From positions 62,001 to 126,000 of the forward strand of contig NZ_BDAZ01000041.1 in NCBI RefSeq assembly GCF_001612725.1: a DNA stretch of 64,000 nt, given 5' to 3'. The position numbers and the translations under genes were made by a program. Positions 43,214-51,629 of this stretch are shown piece by piece (within the stretch, counting starts at the first letter, position 1; each line of letters starts with the position of its first letter). The notes below the pieces were generated by a model. It had not been told where the DNA came from and did no database searches. It saw only the letters and a program-made list of their open reading frames with translations. The DNA is from Nocardia anaemiae NBRC 100462. Its GTDB lineage: Bacteria > Actinomycetota > Actinomycetes > Mycobacteriales > Mycobacteriaceae.

Positions 43214-45451
43214 TCAGGTTTGACTGACCGACCGACGGAGTGCTTCGAGATCCCGGAGCAGGGTCTGGTACAGCGCGAAGGAGAGGGCGAAGACGATCGC
43301 GCCGCCGAGAGTCAGCCCGATGACCGAGCCGATGATCAGACGCAGATCGCTCGGGTCGAGGAAGATCGTCCCGAGCGCCGCGCCCACGGGTGGTATCAGG
43401 GCAGCGACCAGTAGCTTTCGGGTTGCTTGCCGCGCCAGTTTGCCGAGTTGTTCGGCGTCGGCGGCGGTTGTTGTGCCGCGCAGCAGCAGGGAAGGGTAGT
43501 ACCAGCGCACCACGTGATAGTTCACGAGGAAGTACGGGTAGACCGCCGCGATGGCCCCGCATATCAGGTGGGTGGTGAAAATGTTGACCACCAATCCGGC
43601 GGATAGTTCGCTCACCATGAGCACCGTTGTGCCGAGAACGATCAGCGACAAAACCCAACCGGCCCATGTGATCCGCGTGGTCCGCTCGCCGCAGGCCAAG
43701 GTGTCCGACCGTGTTCTCGCCAGAAATTCGGTGCTGTACCGCCGACCCTTGCGCATCCCCCACGGCACGGCGATGACATTGCGTGAGAGGTAGATGATCA
43801 ATCCAGGGAAGACCACGTGGAAGCTCACACCGACGATCGCCACCATCCTGGTGAATGTCGGCTTACCTGCGGCGGGCAGGTGGATGTTCAACAGCGTCAG
43901 ATTGTGTCCGTACAAATAGAACAGGGCCAGCACCTGCCCGATGATGATGGCGGTGGTGACGACAGGTACGGGCTTCAGGGCCAGTCGCTGTCGCACACTG
44001 CCGTGCGGTGGGTCGACCAGATCTCGGGCGCGGGCGTCGAGGCACAGTTCGAGTTGCTGGGCAAGCTCGCCGCTGGAGGCCCACCGATCGGCGGCCCGCG
44101 GTGCGAGGCAGGTCGTTAGGACGCGGCGCAATGTCGCAGGACAGTCGAGGGGCAATTCATCGAGGTCGCTGTGCCTGATTCCGCGTCGCCGGTGGGCGAG
44201 CATACGTTCCAGCGAAGTGGCCGAATCGCCGATGTCGGTCTCGTCGTCGAACGGTCTACGTCCGGTCAGTAGCTCCCAGAGCATGACTCCGAGCGCGTAG
44301 ATGTCGCTGCGGCCGTCGAGATCCTCGGCCCGGCCCGGCAGCTGCGGATGGCAGGCCTCCAATTGCTCGGGTGACATGTAGGCCAGCGATCCGCCGAAAT
44401 AGGCCGCCGGGCTGGCACCCGCTATGTGGTCACTGAAGCTGATATTGAAATCCGCCAGTTTCGGCACCCCATCGACGGTCAGCAATACGTTGGCAGGCTT
44501 GATATCTCGATGCAGCACCCCGCGCTGTGCGGCGTAGTCGAGGGCCTCGGCGAGTCGGCGGCCGAGCCAGGCAACGGTTTCCGGCCAGGAGAGTGCGGCG
44601 ATCGCGTCCCTGGCTTCGGACTCGGTGGGACGAATACCCTTCTCGCCCAACACCTCGTCGACCACATCGAGCAGCAACTGGCCGCTGCGTAGACCAGGTT
44701 CGGTCTCGGCGGCGCGTTGCAGCAGACTCAACAGTGTGCCGCCGGGGACATATTCCATGTACAGGAGCTTGAGGTCGCGCTCCGCCAGCAGTCGTTTGTC
44801 GAATACGCGAACGATATAGGGGTGGTCGAGTTGCGCGAGCATCTGCGGCTCGCTCCCATGATTATGCGAAATCTTCAGAGCCACAAGTCTTTCCATCGAC
44901 CGTTGGCGGGCGAGGAATACGCGCGCGAAGGCACCGCTGCCGAGGTTGAGCAGCAGGTCGAAATCATCGATACGGTCTCCGACGTCGAGACCGGTGAGCG
45001 TGCCATATGCCCGCGGACTGGCGAGCAGCGTGCTGCGGTAGCCACCGGTATCCGGTGCGGGCCCGGCCGTTTCAGCGTGTTGCGCCCGATCGGTCGGCAG
45101 ACCCTTGCGGCGCAAGCAGTGGAATTCCTCGTACAGCAGATCCGGTGGTAGCGGAATGGATTGGAGCTCAGGAAATTCGGCGACATAGTCGGCGAGCCGT
45201 CGGGGATATTCGTCGCGCCCCCACCGGTTGACCATATCGACCTTGATCAACTCGATGAGGCAGATTCTGCGGAATTCGGATGTGCCGGATTCGGGTAAGT
45301 ATGCGGCGAGATCCGGTGTCGAATCCGCTTCGTCCCATGCGACGGCGAATCGTGCGATCGCCGCCGCCAGTCCGATCTGGGTGGCGACCGCCCGATCGGC
45401 AGGAACGGCTCGAGTATTACTCGGTGCCAGGTGATCGGGATTTTTCACCAT
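43214..45451 (-). CDS. Membrane Ser/Thr protein kinase
   Basis: A 745-residue kinase. Residues 25-110 hold an N-terminal helical region often seen in planctomycete-type kinases (AWDEADSTPDLAAYLPE). The kinase domain (about 160-440) has the glycine loop NLGSGAFARV, catalytic Lys in VALKIS (K193), HRDIKPANVLL and YMSPEQLEACHP; the metal-binding DFG is DFN. The C-terminal 280 residues contain about six membrane helices rather than one, with no PASTA domain. Divergent from an FHA-HTH regulator gene 131 bp away, its likely substrate or partner. Confidence 0.87.
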   Translation of the reverse strand: MVKNPDHLAPSNTRAVPADRAVATQIGLAAAIARFAVAWDEADSTPDLAAYLPESGTSEFRRICLIELIKVDMVNRWGRDEYPRRLADYVAEFPELQSIPLPPDLLYEEFHCLRRKGLPTDRAQHAETAGPAPDTGGYRSTLLASPRAYGTLTGLDVGDRIDDFDLLLNLGSGAFARVFLARQRSMERLVALKISHNHGSEPQMLAQLDHPYIVRVFDKRLLAERDLKLLYMEYVPGGTLLSLLQRAAETEPGLRSGQLLLDVVDEVLGEKGIRPTESEARDAIAALSWPETVAWLGRRLAEALDYAAQRGVLHRDIKPANVLLTVDGVPKLADFNISFSDHIAGASPAAYFGGSLAYMSPEQLEACHPQLPGRAEDLDGRSDIYALGVMLWELLTGRRPFDDETDIGDSATSLERMLAHRRRGIRHSDLDELPLDCPATLRRVLTTCLAPRAADRWASSGELAQQLELCLDARARDLVDPPHGSVRQRLALKPVPVVTTAIIIGQVLALFYLYGHNLTLLNIHLPAAGKPTFTRMVAIVGVSFHVVFPGLIIYLSRNVIAVPWGMRKGRRYSTEFLARTRSDTLACGERTTRITWAGWVLSLIVLGTTVLMVSELSAGLVVNIFTTHLICGAIAAVYPYFLVNYHVVRWYYPSLLLRGTTTAADAEQLGKLARQATRKLLVAALIPPVGAALGTIFLDPSDLRLIIGSVIGLTLGGAIVFALSFALYQTLLRDLEALRRSVSQT

Positions 45452-45582
45452 CGGCTCCTCGTTTGCCCGACACGGAAATGGTAGTCGTGTCGGGCTGGCC
45501 GGGCAGTCGCGATCGAGCTGGCAAAAGGAGCACAATCGGAATACGCGCGGGACGCGTTTCGTGGACAACCGAGGGGAGCTCG

Positions 45583-46236
45583 ATGTCCACTGGGAAGCCG
45601 ATGGAAGGAGTCGCTGCCCCGGAACTCCGCTATGTCGACGGACAGGGCATCGACCGCAGATTTTCGCTGCCACGGGACGCATCGCTGATCGTCATCGGGC
45701 GCGCTGCCGCCGCGGACCTCGCGCTGACATGGGATCAGTCGGTGTCGAAACTGCACGCGGTAATCCGCTGGATGGATATCTGCTGGACGGTCGAAGACAA
45801 CGGGCTGTCGCGCAATGGAACCTTCGTCAATGGCAGACGCGTGTCCGTACGACATCGGCTGCGCAATGACGATCTCATCGCGGTCGGCGATACCGTGCTG
45901 AGGTTCCGATGCCCCGGTGGTGTCTGCCAGCCCGCAACGAAGGCGCCGGGCCCCGAGCCGGCTACCGAAACCATCACAGCGGCGCAGCTGCGGGTAGTGC
46001 AGGCACTGTGCCGACCCTATTTCGAGACCGCCACGCACGCCGTTCCGGCGTCCAATCGACAGATAGCCGACGAACTCCAGCTCACCGAGGCAACCGTCAG
46101 ATCGCATCTTCGGGAACTATTTCGCAGGCTGGGCGTCGATGACGCGCCCAATCGACTGAAGCGGGCGCGGCTTGCCGAACGGGCGCTGCGGGACGGCTTG
46201 GTCCACGCCACATTTTCGACACCAGCGCACAAGTGA
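45583..46236 (+). CDS. FHA-domain / HTH regulator
   Basis: A 217-residue protein: FHA domain at about 25-105 (SLIVIGRAAAADLAL, VSKLHAVIRW, GLSRNGTFVNGRRV), Pro-rich linker, then a LuxR-like winged or four-helix DNA-binding domain at about 130-195 (SNRQIADELQLTEATVRSHL, FRRLGV). FHA reads phospho-Thr. Divergent from the Ser/Thr kinase, giving a self-contained kinase/phospho-reader pair. GAGGGGAG precedes the ATG. No response-regulator receiver domain is present. Confidence 0.83.
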   Translation: MSTGKPMEGVAAPELRYVDGQGIDRRFSLPRDASLIVIGRAAAADLALTWDQSVSKLHAVIRWMDICWTVEDNGLSRNGTFVNGRRVSVRHRLRNDDLIAVGDTVLRFRCPGGVCQPATKAPGPEPATETITAAQLRVVQALCRPYFETATHAVPASNRQIADELQLTEATVRSHLRELFRRLGVDDAPNRLKRARLAERALRDGLVHATFSTPAHK

Positions 46237-46436
46237 GCGTCTGATTCATCAGCTGTCGGGGTTGATACTGCGCCACCTGCGTGCCGCCGAGTCCGCACCC
46301 GCGGATGATGTCGCGACAGCTATCGAAAAACGAGGATCAATGGTGTCGATTCGACAATTCGAACGGCATTCACCCGAACGGGGTATCCGAAAATCGGCGG
46401 ATTCCCGACATCACATTTCTACCGCTAGGAGACACA

Positions 46437-48233
46437 GTGGCACTCGGAGACGGCATCCGCCGCAATATCGCATCGGTCGATCCCGCCGAACGGGCAATGC
46501 TTCGCGACGCGCTCATCGAACTCAACAAACGCAAGTTCGCGGGCAGCCGCACGGATACACCGGCGCCCGGCGGGGTGAGCTGGTGGTTCAAGCAGGATGA
46601 AATCCATCAGGCGACACATGTGCACGGTGGCCCGGAATTCCTTCCGTGGCACCGCGTGATCGTCAACGAAATGGAGAAAATGCTTCGACAGATAAATCCC
46701 CTGCTGTCGCTGCACTACTGGGATTGGACACAGGATCCGCGCGCGATCCCGAACGCGAATCTCGGCAATGGATCGACCGGGACGCTCAACCTGTTCACCA
46801 GCGATTTCATGGGCTACGGGGGCTCAACTTATGCACCCGTCGGCAAGCCGTGGCGGGAGGCGGGTTTCTACGATCCGGATGCGGTGCACTTCCGCGACGA
46901 CAGCGTGGACGCGCAAAATAACAATCCAGCCGATCCGCCGCGGGCGTTGAACCGGCGGATCTTCGGCTCGCATGCTTCGGCGCGCCGGGACGCGGATGTC
47001 CTTGCCGCTCCGAATTACCCGAACATGTGCGAGATGCTCGAGCGAACCCACGATGAAATGCACGGGTTCGTCTCCATGGGCGGCTTCCATATCTCGTTCC
47101 GCGACCCGTTCGTATTTCTGCTGCACTCCAATGTCGATCGCCTGTTCGCGGGCTGGCAGACCGACCCGGCGCACCGAGAGCGACTGGAACCCGGCAAGGT
47201 GTACGGCTCGGAGACGGCGGGCTTCGCCGACCAGCACGTCGAGCCATGGTCGACCGGTCGCTCGGTCGACACGCTCCACCAGGAACACTTCACACGGCCG
47301 TGGTACGCGCCGGAACGGGAGGGAGTTCCATTCACCTACAAGCACCCCTCCGTCGTCTACCCGCCCAGTTACGACACCAACCGGGGCAGCACCGCGCCGC
47401 GGGGGACCTGCACGATCCAGCAGAAGTACAACCGCCGCTTCTTGGACGCCTACACCTCCGGGGACAAGAACTACGCCGTCGTGACCCGCACCGTCCAGGA
47501 CGACGACAGCCAACGCTGGGTTCTGACTCCGATCGGCACGGTGTACACCGTGCGGCAGAAGAGCGGCAACCGTTTCCTGGACGCCCACGAATCGTCGGCG
47601 AACAACTTCGCGGCATTTACCCGAAATAAGGAATTCAATGACACCCAATGCTGGGTGTTCTGGCGGACCCCCGACGATGCCGACGCCGTGACTATCCAGC
47701 AGGTGAGCAGCGGTCGCTTCCTCGACGCCTACGAGTCGACGCACGACTTCGCGGCGGTGACCCGGCCGGAGCAGGCCGACAACAGCCAGCGCTGGACCCT
47801 GCGCGCTCATGCCGGGGGCTCGTACTCTTTGCAGCAGAAGAGCACCGGCCGTTTTCTGGATGCGCAGACCGCCGGGGACTTCGCGGCGGTCACCCGGCCC
47901 GCCCAGAACAACGACACGCAGCGCTGGGTCCTCGACCAGGTGGGCGTCGTGTACACGATCCAACATCAGCACAACGACCGATTCCTCGACGCGTATACCA
48001 CAGCGGAGCAGGATTTCGCGCTGGTGACCCGTTCCCGGCAGGCCAACGATAGTCAGCGGTGGCTGGTCCGGCCGCTCAGCAACGACACCTTCACGATCCA
48101 ACAGCTGAACAGCGGCCGCTTCGTCGATGCCTACACATCGTCGTCGCACGACTTCGCCGCGGTCACCCGCGACGTTCTGCTATGGACCGATGACACCCAA
48201 CGGTGGGTGATCCGCACAGTGCCACCGCGGTGA
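46437..48233 (+). CDS. Tyrosinase-domain protein with six beta-trefoil-type repeats
   Basis: A 598-residue fusion. The first 300 residues are a type-3 copper tyrosinase/polyphenol oxidase: CuA region EIHQATHVHGGPEFLPWHR, CuB region with HDEMHGF and LLHSNVDRLF. The remaining part has six repeats of about 45 residues, each like IQQxxxGRFLDAY, FAAVTR, DSQRWVL, as in ricin-type or fascin-like trefoils, enough for two full trefoils. These could bind carbohydrate or cell wall. No signal peptide is seen. The GTG start has AGGAGA five bases upstream. It would oxidise phenols or catechols; no caddie protein gene is adjacent. Confidence 0.85.
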   Translation: MALGDGIRRNIASVDPAERAMLRDALIELNKRKFAGSRTDTPAPGGVSWWFKQDEIHQATHVHGGPEFLPWHRVIVNEMEKMLRQINPLLSLHYWDWTQDPRAIPNANLGNGSTGTLNLFTSDFMGYGGSTYAPVGKPWREAGFYDPDAVHFRDDSVDAQNNNPADPPRALNRRIFGSHASARRDADVLAAPNYPNMCEMLERTHDEMHGFVSMGGFHISFRDPFVFLLHSNVDRLFAGWQTDPAHRERLEPGKVYGSETAGFADQHVEPWSTGRSVDTLHQEHFTRPWYAPEREGVPFTYKHPSVVYPPSYDTNRGSTAPRGTCTIQQKYNRRFLDAYTSGDKNYAVVTRTVQDDDSQRWVLTPIGTVYTVRQKSGNRFLDAHESSANNFAAFTRNKEFNDTQCWVFWRTPDDADAVTIQQVSSGRFLDAYESTHDFAAVTRPEQADNSQRWTLRAHAGGSYSLQQKSTGRFLDAQTAGDFAAVTRPAQNNDTQRWVLDQVGVVYTIQHQHNDRFLDAYTTAEQDFALVTRSRQANDSQRWLVRPLSNDTFTIQQLNSGRFVDAYTSSSHDFAAVTRDVLLWTDDTQRWVIRTVPPR

Positions 48234-48267
48234 CCGATCGACACCTCGCGGCATACGACTCGCACGT

Positions 48268-48299
48268 CGACCGGCATGGATGGGATTCCATGCCGGTCG
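48268..48299. terminator. Strong bidirectional hairpin terminator
   Basis: CGACCGGCATGGA and TCCATGCCGGTCG, 13 bp and perfect, around a six-base loop, between the convergent tyrosinase and TetR genes. Confidence 0.72.
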
Positions 48300-48399
48300 G
48301 CGTACTTCGGCCATCAGTGCGGTGCGACGGTTGCGGTGGTTGCGGGCAGCGACGTGCAGGTATGGCTCCGGGACGAGGCGGTACCGGATGGAACCTGGA

Positions 48400-49104
48400 T
48401 CAGCCGGTCGGCCGCCGGGCCTGGTTCACGGCCGCGAGCGAGGTGAAGATCGGGGTGTCCGGATCGGCCGAGATGCCCTGGCGGCGCAGGAATCCGTCGA
48501 TCAGACCCCAGACGAATTCGGTTGCCTGGCCGACGAATTCGGCCGTGCCATCGGGATGGCGGGGATCCGCGTCACCCAGCCAGAGGTCGGTGATCGCGAC
48601 GACGACGCCGACGACCGCGCTAGCCAGGTAATCGATGCCGGTGGCATCGATCGGAATGGATTCGGCGATCTCACGCGCCTGCCCGGCGACTCGCCGGGCG
48701 GCCGCGCGGCCGAGATCGATCTGCGGTACCGAACTGTCCGCTTGCTGGGTGAGGTGCGCCTGCCCGAGGAAGCGAAAAACATTGGGATGCTGGACAATAC
48801 TGTCGGCATAACCGGTGAGCACGCGGCGCAGCGCGACCCGCGGCGGTTGCAGCATCAGCGTCAGATCGTTGCCCGCACCGGCCGCAACCGATCCGGCCAT
48901 CCGGTCACCGATTTCGGTGTAGAGATCGGCCTTATCGGCGAACTGGCGGTACAGGCGCGGTTTGGTGATCCCGGCCTCGCGGGCGATGTCGTCCATGCTC
49001 GGGCGCGGACCGTCCCGGTCGATCACCCGAATGGCGGCGTCGACGATCCCCTCCCGGGTGATCGTCCGCGGCGCCGATCTGGGAGATCTGTCCGAACGGG
49101 GCAT
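48400..49104 (-). CDS. TetR-family regulator
   Basis: A 234-residue TetR protein with HTH at about 33-62 (SMDDIAREAGITKPRLYRQF) and a TetR_C helical domain. An in-frame ATG four codons upstream (49116) is the alternative start. Two near-identical palindromes lie upstream, one beside this gene and one before the divergent hydrolase, so it probably represses both. Confidence 0.87.
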   Translation of the reverse strand: MPRSDRSPRSAPRTITREGIVDAAIRVIDRDGPRPSMDDIAREAGITKPRLYRQFADKADLYTEIGDRMAGSVAAGAGNDLTLMLQPPRVALRRVLTGYADSIVQHPNVFRFLGQAHLTQQADSSVPQIDLGRAAARRVAGQAREIAESIPIDATGIDYLASAVVGVVVAITDLWLGDADPRHPDGTAEFVGQATEFVWGLIDGFLRRQGISADPDTPIFTSLAAVNQARRPTG

Positions 49105-49119
49105 GGTGCGGAGCATACA

Positions 49120-49134
49120 CGTACCGGCGGTACG
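49120..49134. promoter_or_regulatory. TetR operator 1 (GTACCG-N-CGGTAC)
   Basis: A perfect 7-bp inverted repeat CGTACCG/CGGTACG with one central base, 15 bp before the TetR ATG. Confidence 0.65.
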
Positions 49135-49238
49135 CCATGTTCAGCCGAGACTTCGCCGGAATATGGGTGACCGACCTCATAGCTGGTGGCGGTTTCGACC
49201 CATTGATTCGGGTAATACGTACTGTCAGTATCGGATCA

Positions 49239-49253
49239 CGTACCGGCGGTACA
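49239..49253. promoter_or_regulatory. TetR operator 2 (GTACCG-N-CGGTAC)
   Basis: The same palindrome with one end base changed, 33 bp before the divergent hydrolase ATG. The two copies are 119 bp apart. Confidence 0.65.
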
Positions 49254-49286
49254 CGCAGCACCCAGCGCATCGATCGAGGCAAGCAG

Positions 49287-50222
49287 ATGACCGAACAGCT
49301 CGATTCCCCCGACCCGACCGGCATCCAGCGCCCACACCGCCGGTCCACGGTGGCTGGCGCGAATGGCGAGTTGGCCGTGTTCGAATGGGGCGAGCGCGGT
49401 GCCGAGCCGCTCGTCTTGGTGCACGGCCTGTCCGATACCCATCTGGTCTGGTCCGCGGTGGCGACGCTGCTCGCCGACGGCTTCCGTGTCATTGCCTACG
49501 ACGTGCGCGGACATGGCGAATCGACGAAAGCCGATGTGCCGCAGGACTATCGACTCGATCACCTGGCCGATGATTTCTTCGCGCTCATCGATGCGATCAG
49601 CCCGAAGCGGCCGGTGCACGTCTGCGGACACGGCTGGGGTGCGGTGCAAGCATGGGAGGCGGTCTGTGATCCGCGCGCCAATACCCGGATCGCCTCGTTC
49701 ACCGCCGTCGCGGGGCCGAATCTCGATCACGTCGGCATGACACTGCGCGAATTGGCGGGCCGACCGCGCCGAGCGCTGGAGCTGATCGCCGACCGGAAAT
49801 TCTGGCGGCACGGGGTCGGAACGGCCCAGACCGCAGCGCGACGGATCGCCTATCCGCCGCGGGTGCGTACCTGGTTGATCGAACAGCTCGGCGGCGTCGC
49901 CCGCGCATACGCGCCGATCGCCCCGACCTGGCGCACGGATCTGGCCGCTGGCGCACGGATCGCCGTGGCCAATCTGCCGCATCATCTGCTGTGGCCGCGT
50001 GTGCGCAGCACCGCGGTGCCGGTGCAGCTCGTCGTGGACACCACCGATGTGCTGGTGCCACCATTCCTCTACTACGGCAGCGCACGGTGGGTGGATCGGT
50101 TGTGGCGCTGCCCGATTCCCGCCGATCACTGGCTGCCGGTGACCGAGCCGCTGCTCGTCGCCGAGGCCATCGCGAACTTCGTCGAGGATCTGCGCGCGGC
50201 GAACACCAGCATCCCGCAATGA
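49287..50222 (+). CDS. Alpha/beta hydrolase-fold protein, epoxide hydrolase/dehalogenase-like, nucleophile replaced
   Basis: A 311-residue hydrolase with LVLVHGLSDTHLVWS and AYDVRGHGES typical of epoxide hydrolases and of the N-terminal half of mycobacterial EphD. The elbow reads CGHGWGAVQAWE: the Asp normally between GH and WG is Gly, so classical epoxide hydrolysis should be lost. A late His lies in PADHWLPV. It may be a binding protein or use another residue. GAGGCAAG precedes the ATG. Probably under the divergent TetR through the palindrome at 49239. Confidence 0.75.
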   Translation: MTEQLDSPDPTGIQRPHRRSTVAGANGELAVFEWGERGAEPLVLVHGLSDTHLVWSAVATLLADGFRVIAYDVRGHGESTKADVPQDYRLDHLADDFFALIDAISPKRPVHVCGHGWGAVQAWEAVCDPRANTRIASFTAVAGPNLDHVGMTLRELAGRPRRALELIADRKFWRHGVGTAQTAARRIAYPPRVRTWLIEQLGGVARAYAPIAPTWRTDLAAGARIAVANLPHHLLWPRVRSTAVPVQLVVDTTDVLVPPFLYYGSARWVDRLWRCPIPADHWLPVTEPLLVAEAIANFVEDLRAANTSIPQ

Positions 50223-50283
50223 CCGCGTAGGTCCCACCAGCGTTGGGTGGCAGGGAAATCCGACGGGGTGGTACTTTGCGCGC

Positions 50284-51525
50284 ATGACCGGACCGGGGGA
50301 ACAACAGAATCAGCCCAACGACGCATGGTGGGCCCAGCAACAGCCTCAGCAGGGACCGCAGTATTCGCAATCGGATCCGACGATGGTCGGACAGCCGGGT
50401 TATCAGCTGCCATCGCAGCCCTCGGTTCCGGTGGTGGAACCGCAAGGCCCGGCGGAGCAGCAGCCCGCCGATCCCACGATGGTGCGGCAGCCGTTCGATC
50501 AGCCGGGGGCCGCGCCCACCGCGTCCGGGACCGGATATCAGCAACCGGGACATCACCAGTCCTCGCCGGGATATCCACAGCCGGTGCAACCGCAGGCCGC
50601 ACCCGGATTCCAGCAGGCCGGAGCACCACAAGCCGCACCCGGATTCCAGCAGGCCGGAGCACCACAAGCCGCACCCGGATTCCAGCAGGCCGGAGCATCA
50701 GCACCGGGATTCTCGCAGCCTGGGTTCCAGCAACCCGGATTCGAGCAGCCCGCACCCGGATTCCCGCAGGGCGCACCGGGTTTCCAACAGCCCGGATACC
50801 AGCAGCCCGGCGGATTCCAACCTGCGCCCGGGTACCAGCAACCGCCCAGATCCGGTGGCAAAGGTTGGCTTTGGGCGCTCGGCGCGGTTGTGGTCACCTC
50901 CGCGGTGTGGGCGGGCGCGATGTTCGCGATCGGCGCCTTCGACGCGGGCAAGGCCGATATCAGCAAGGATGCCGATCTGCGCGGCTACAAGTATGTCGAC
51001 AACCTCTGCGACCTCACCGACACCTCGCCCTACACCAGCGCGGGCTTCACGCTGTCGAAAACCGATTCCTCGGGCAAGACCTATCCGAAGCACGACGGTT
51101 CCAAGCACGCCGCCGTCGATACGATGGGGTGCGACGTCCGCCTCACCCCGCCCGGTTCGACCGAGAAGTACGACTACGCCGCCATTTACACCAGCGCGCA
51201 GGTGCACAAGCAGACCAATCCGGGACCGGAATTCACCGCGTCGTACGAGACCTGGACCCAGAGCGAATACGGCAAGGACGCGAAGGTCGACAAGATCTCC
51301 GGACTCGGCGACGAGGCGTATGTGATCACCGGTAAGCACAAGTCGGACGATCCGACGGCAGATGTCTCACTGGCCATGCGCGACGGCTGGACCACCTACC
51401 ACATCAGCTGGTCGCAGTATTCGTCCAGTTCGTCGAAGTCCTCGAGCAAGATCCTCAGCGCGTCCGAGGTCACCGATCTGCTGAAGAAGACGGCCACCTC
51501 GACGATGAGCAAGCTGCGCAAATAG
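50284..51525 (+). CDS. Pro/Gln-rich single-pass membrane protein
   Basis: A 413-residue protein. Residues 1-195 are low-complexity, Pro/Gln/Gly-rich and cytosolic, with many PGFQQ/PGYQQ units and three exact 12-residue repeats. One membrane helix follows at about 198-222 (WLWALGAVVVTSAVWAGAMF), then an extracytoplasmic domain with two Cys (NLCDLTD, MGCDVRL) and a Ser-rich end. It resembles DUF3558-like sensor or lipoprotein domains in other nocardial proteins, but not enough to name. A TACTTT box six bases before the ATG suggests a leaderless transcript. Confidence 0.7.
   Translation: MTGPGEQQNQPNDAWWAQQQPQQGPQYSQSDPTMVGQPGYQLPSQPSVPVVEPQGPAEQQPADPTMVRQPFDQPGAAPTASGTGYQQPGHHQSSPGYPQPVQPQAAPGFQQAGAPQAAPGFQQAGAPQAAPGFQQAGASAPGFSQPGFQQPGFEQPAPGFPQGAPGFQQPGYQQPGGFQPAPGYQQPPRSGGKGWLWALGAVVVTSAVWAGAMFAIGAFDAGKADISKDADLRGYKYVDNLCDLTDTSPYTSAGFTLSKTDSSGKTYPKHDGSKHAAVDTMGCDVRLTPPGSTEKYDYAAIYTSAQVHKQTNPGPEFTASYETWTQSEYGKDAKVDKISGLGDEAYVITGKHKSDDPTADVSLAMRDGWTTYHISWSQYSSSSSKSSSKILSASEVTDLLKKTATSTMSKLRK
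50593..50700 (+). repeat. Three tandem 36-bp repeats in coding sequence
   Basis: Three almost identical 36-bp units, at 50593, 50629 and 50665, encode three copies of QAAPGFQQAGA(P/S). In-frame units of this kind change copy number easily. Confidence 0.85.
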
Positions 51526-51629
51526 GTGGCATTCGATCGGTGCCGGACGGCCCGCGCCGACCGGCCCACACTCGAATGCGACAATTACTGGGTCAACCTC
51601 CAGTTCACGAAGGACAAACCCGCATTCCG

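Noticed and set aside
42666..43763. 365-codon minus-strand frame over the lipoprotein gene and the kinase end
   Set aside because: It overlaps a kinase C-terminus in another frame and a lipoprotein with a clear lipobox; it shows no domain of its own.
50593..50700. Possible CRISPR-like array
   Set aside because: The repeats are directly adjacent, in frame and encode a low-complexity protein segment; there are no spacers and no cas genes.
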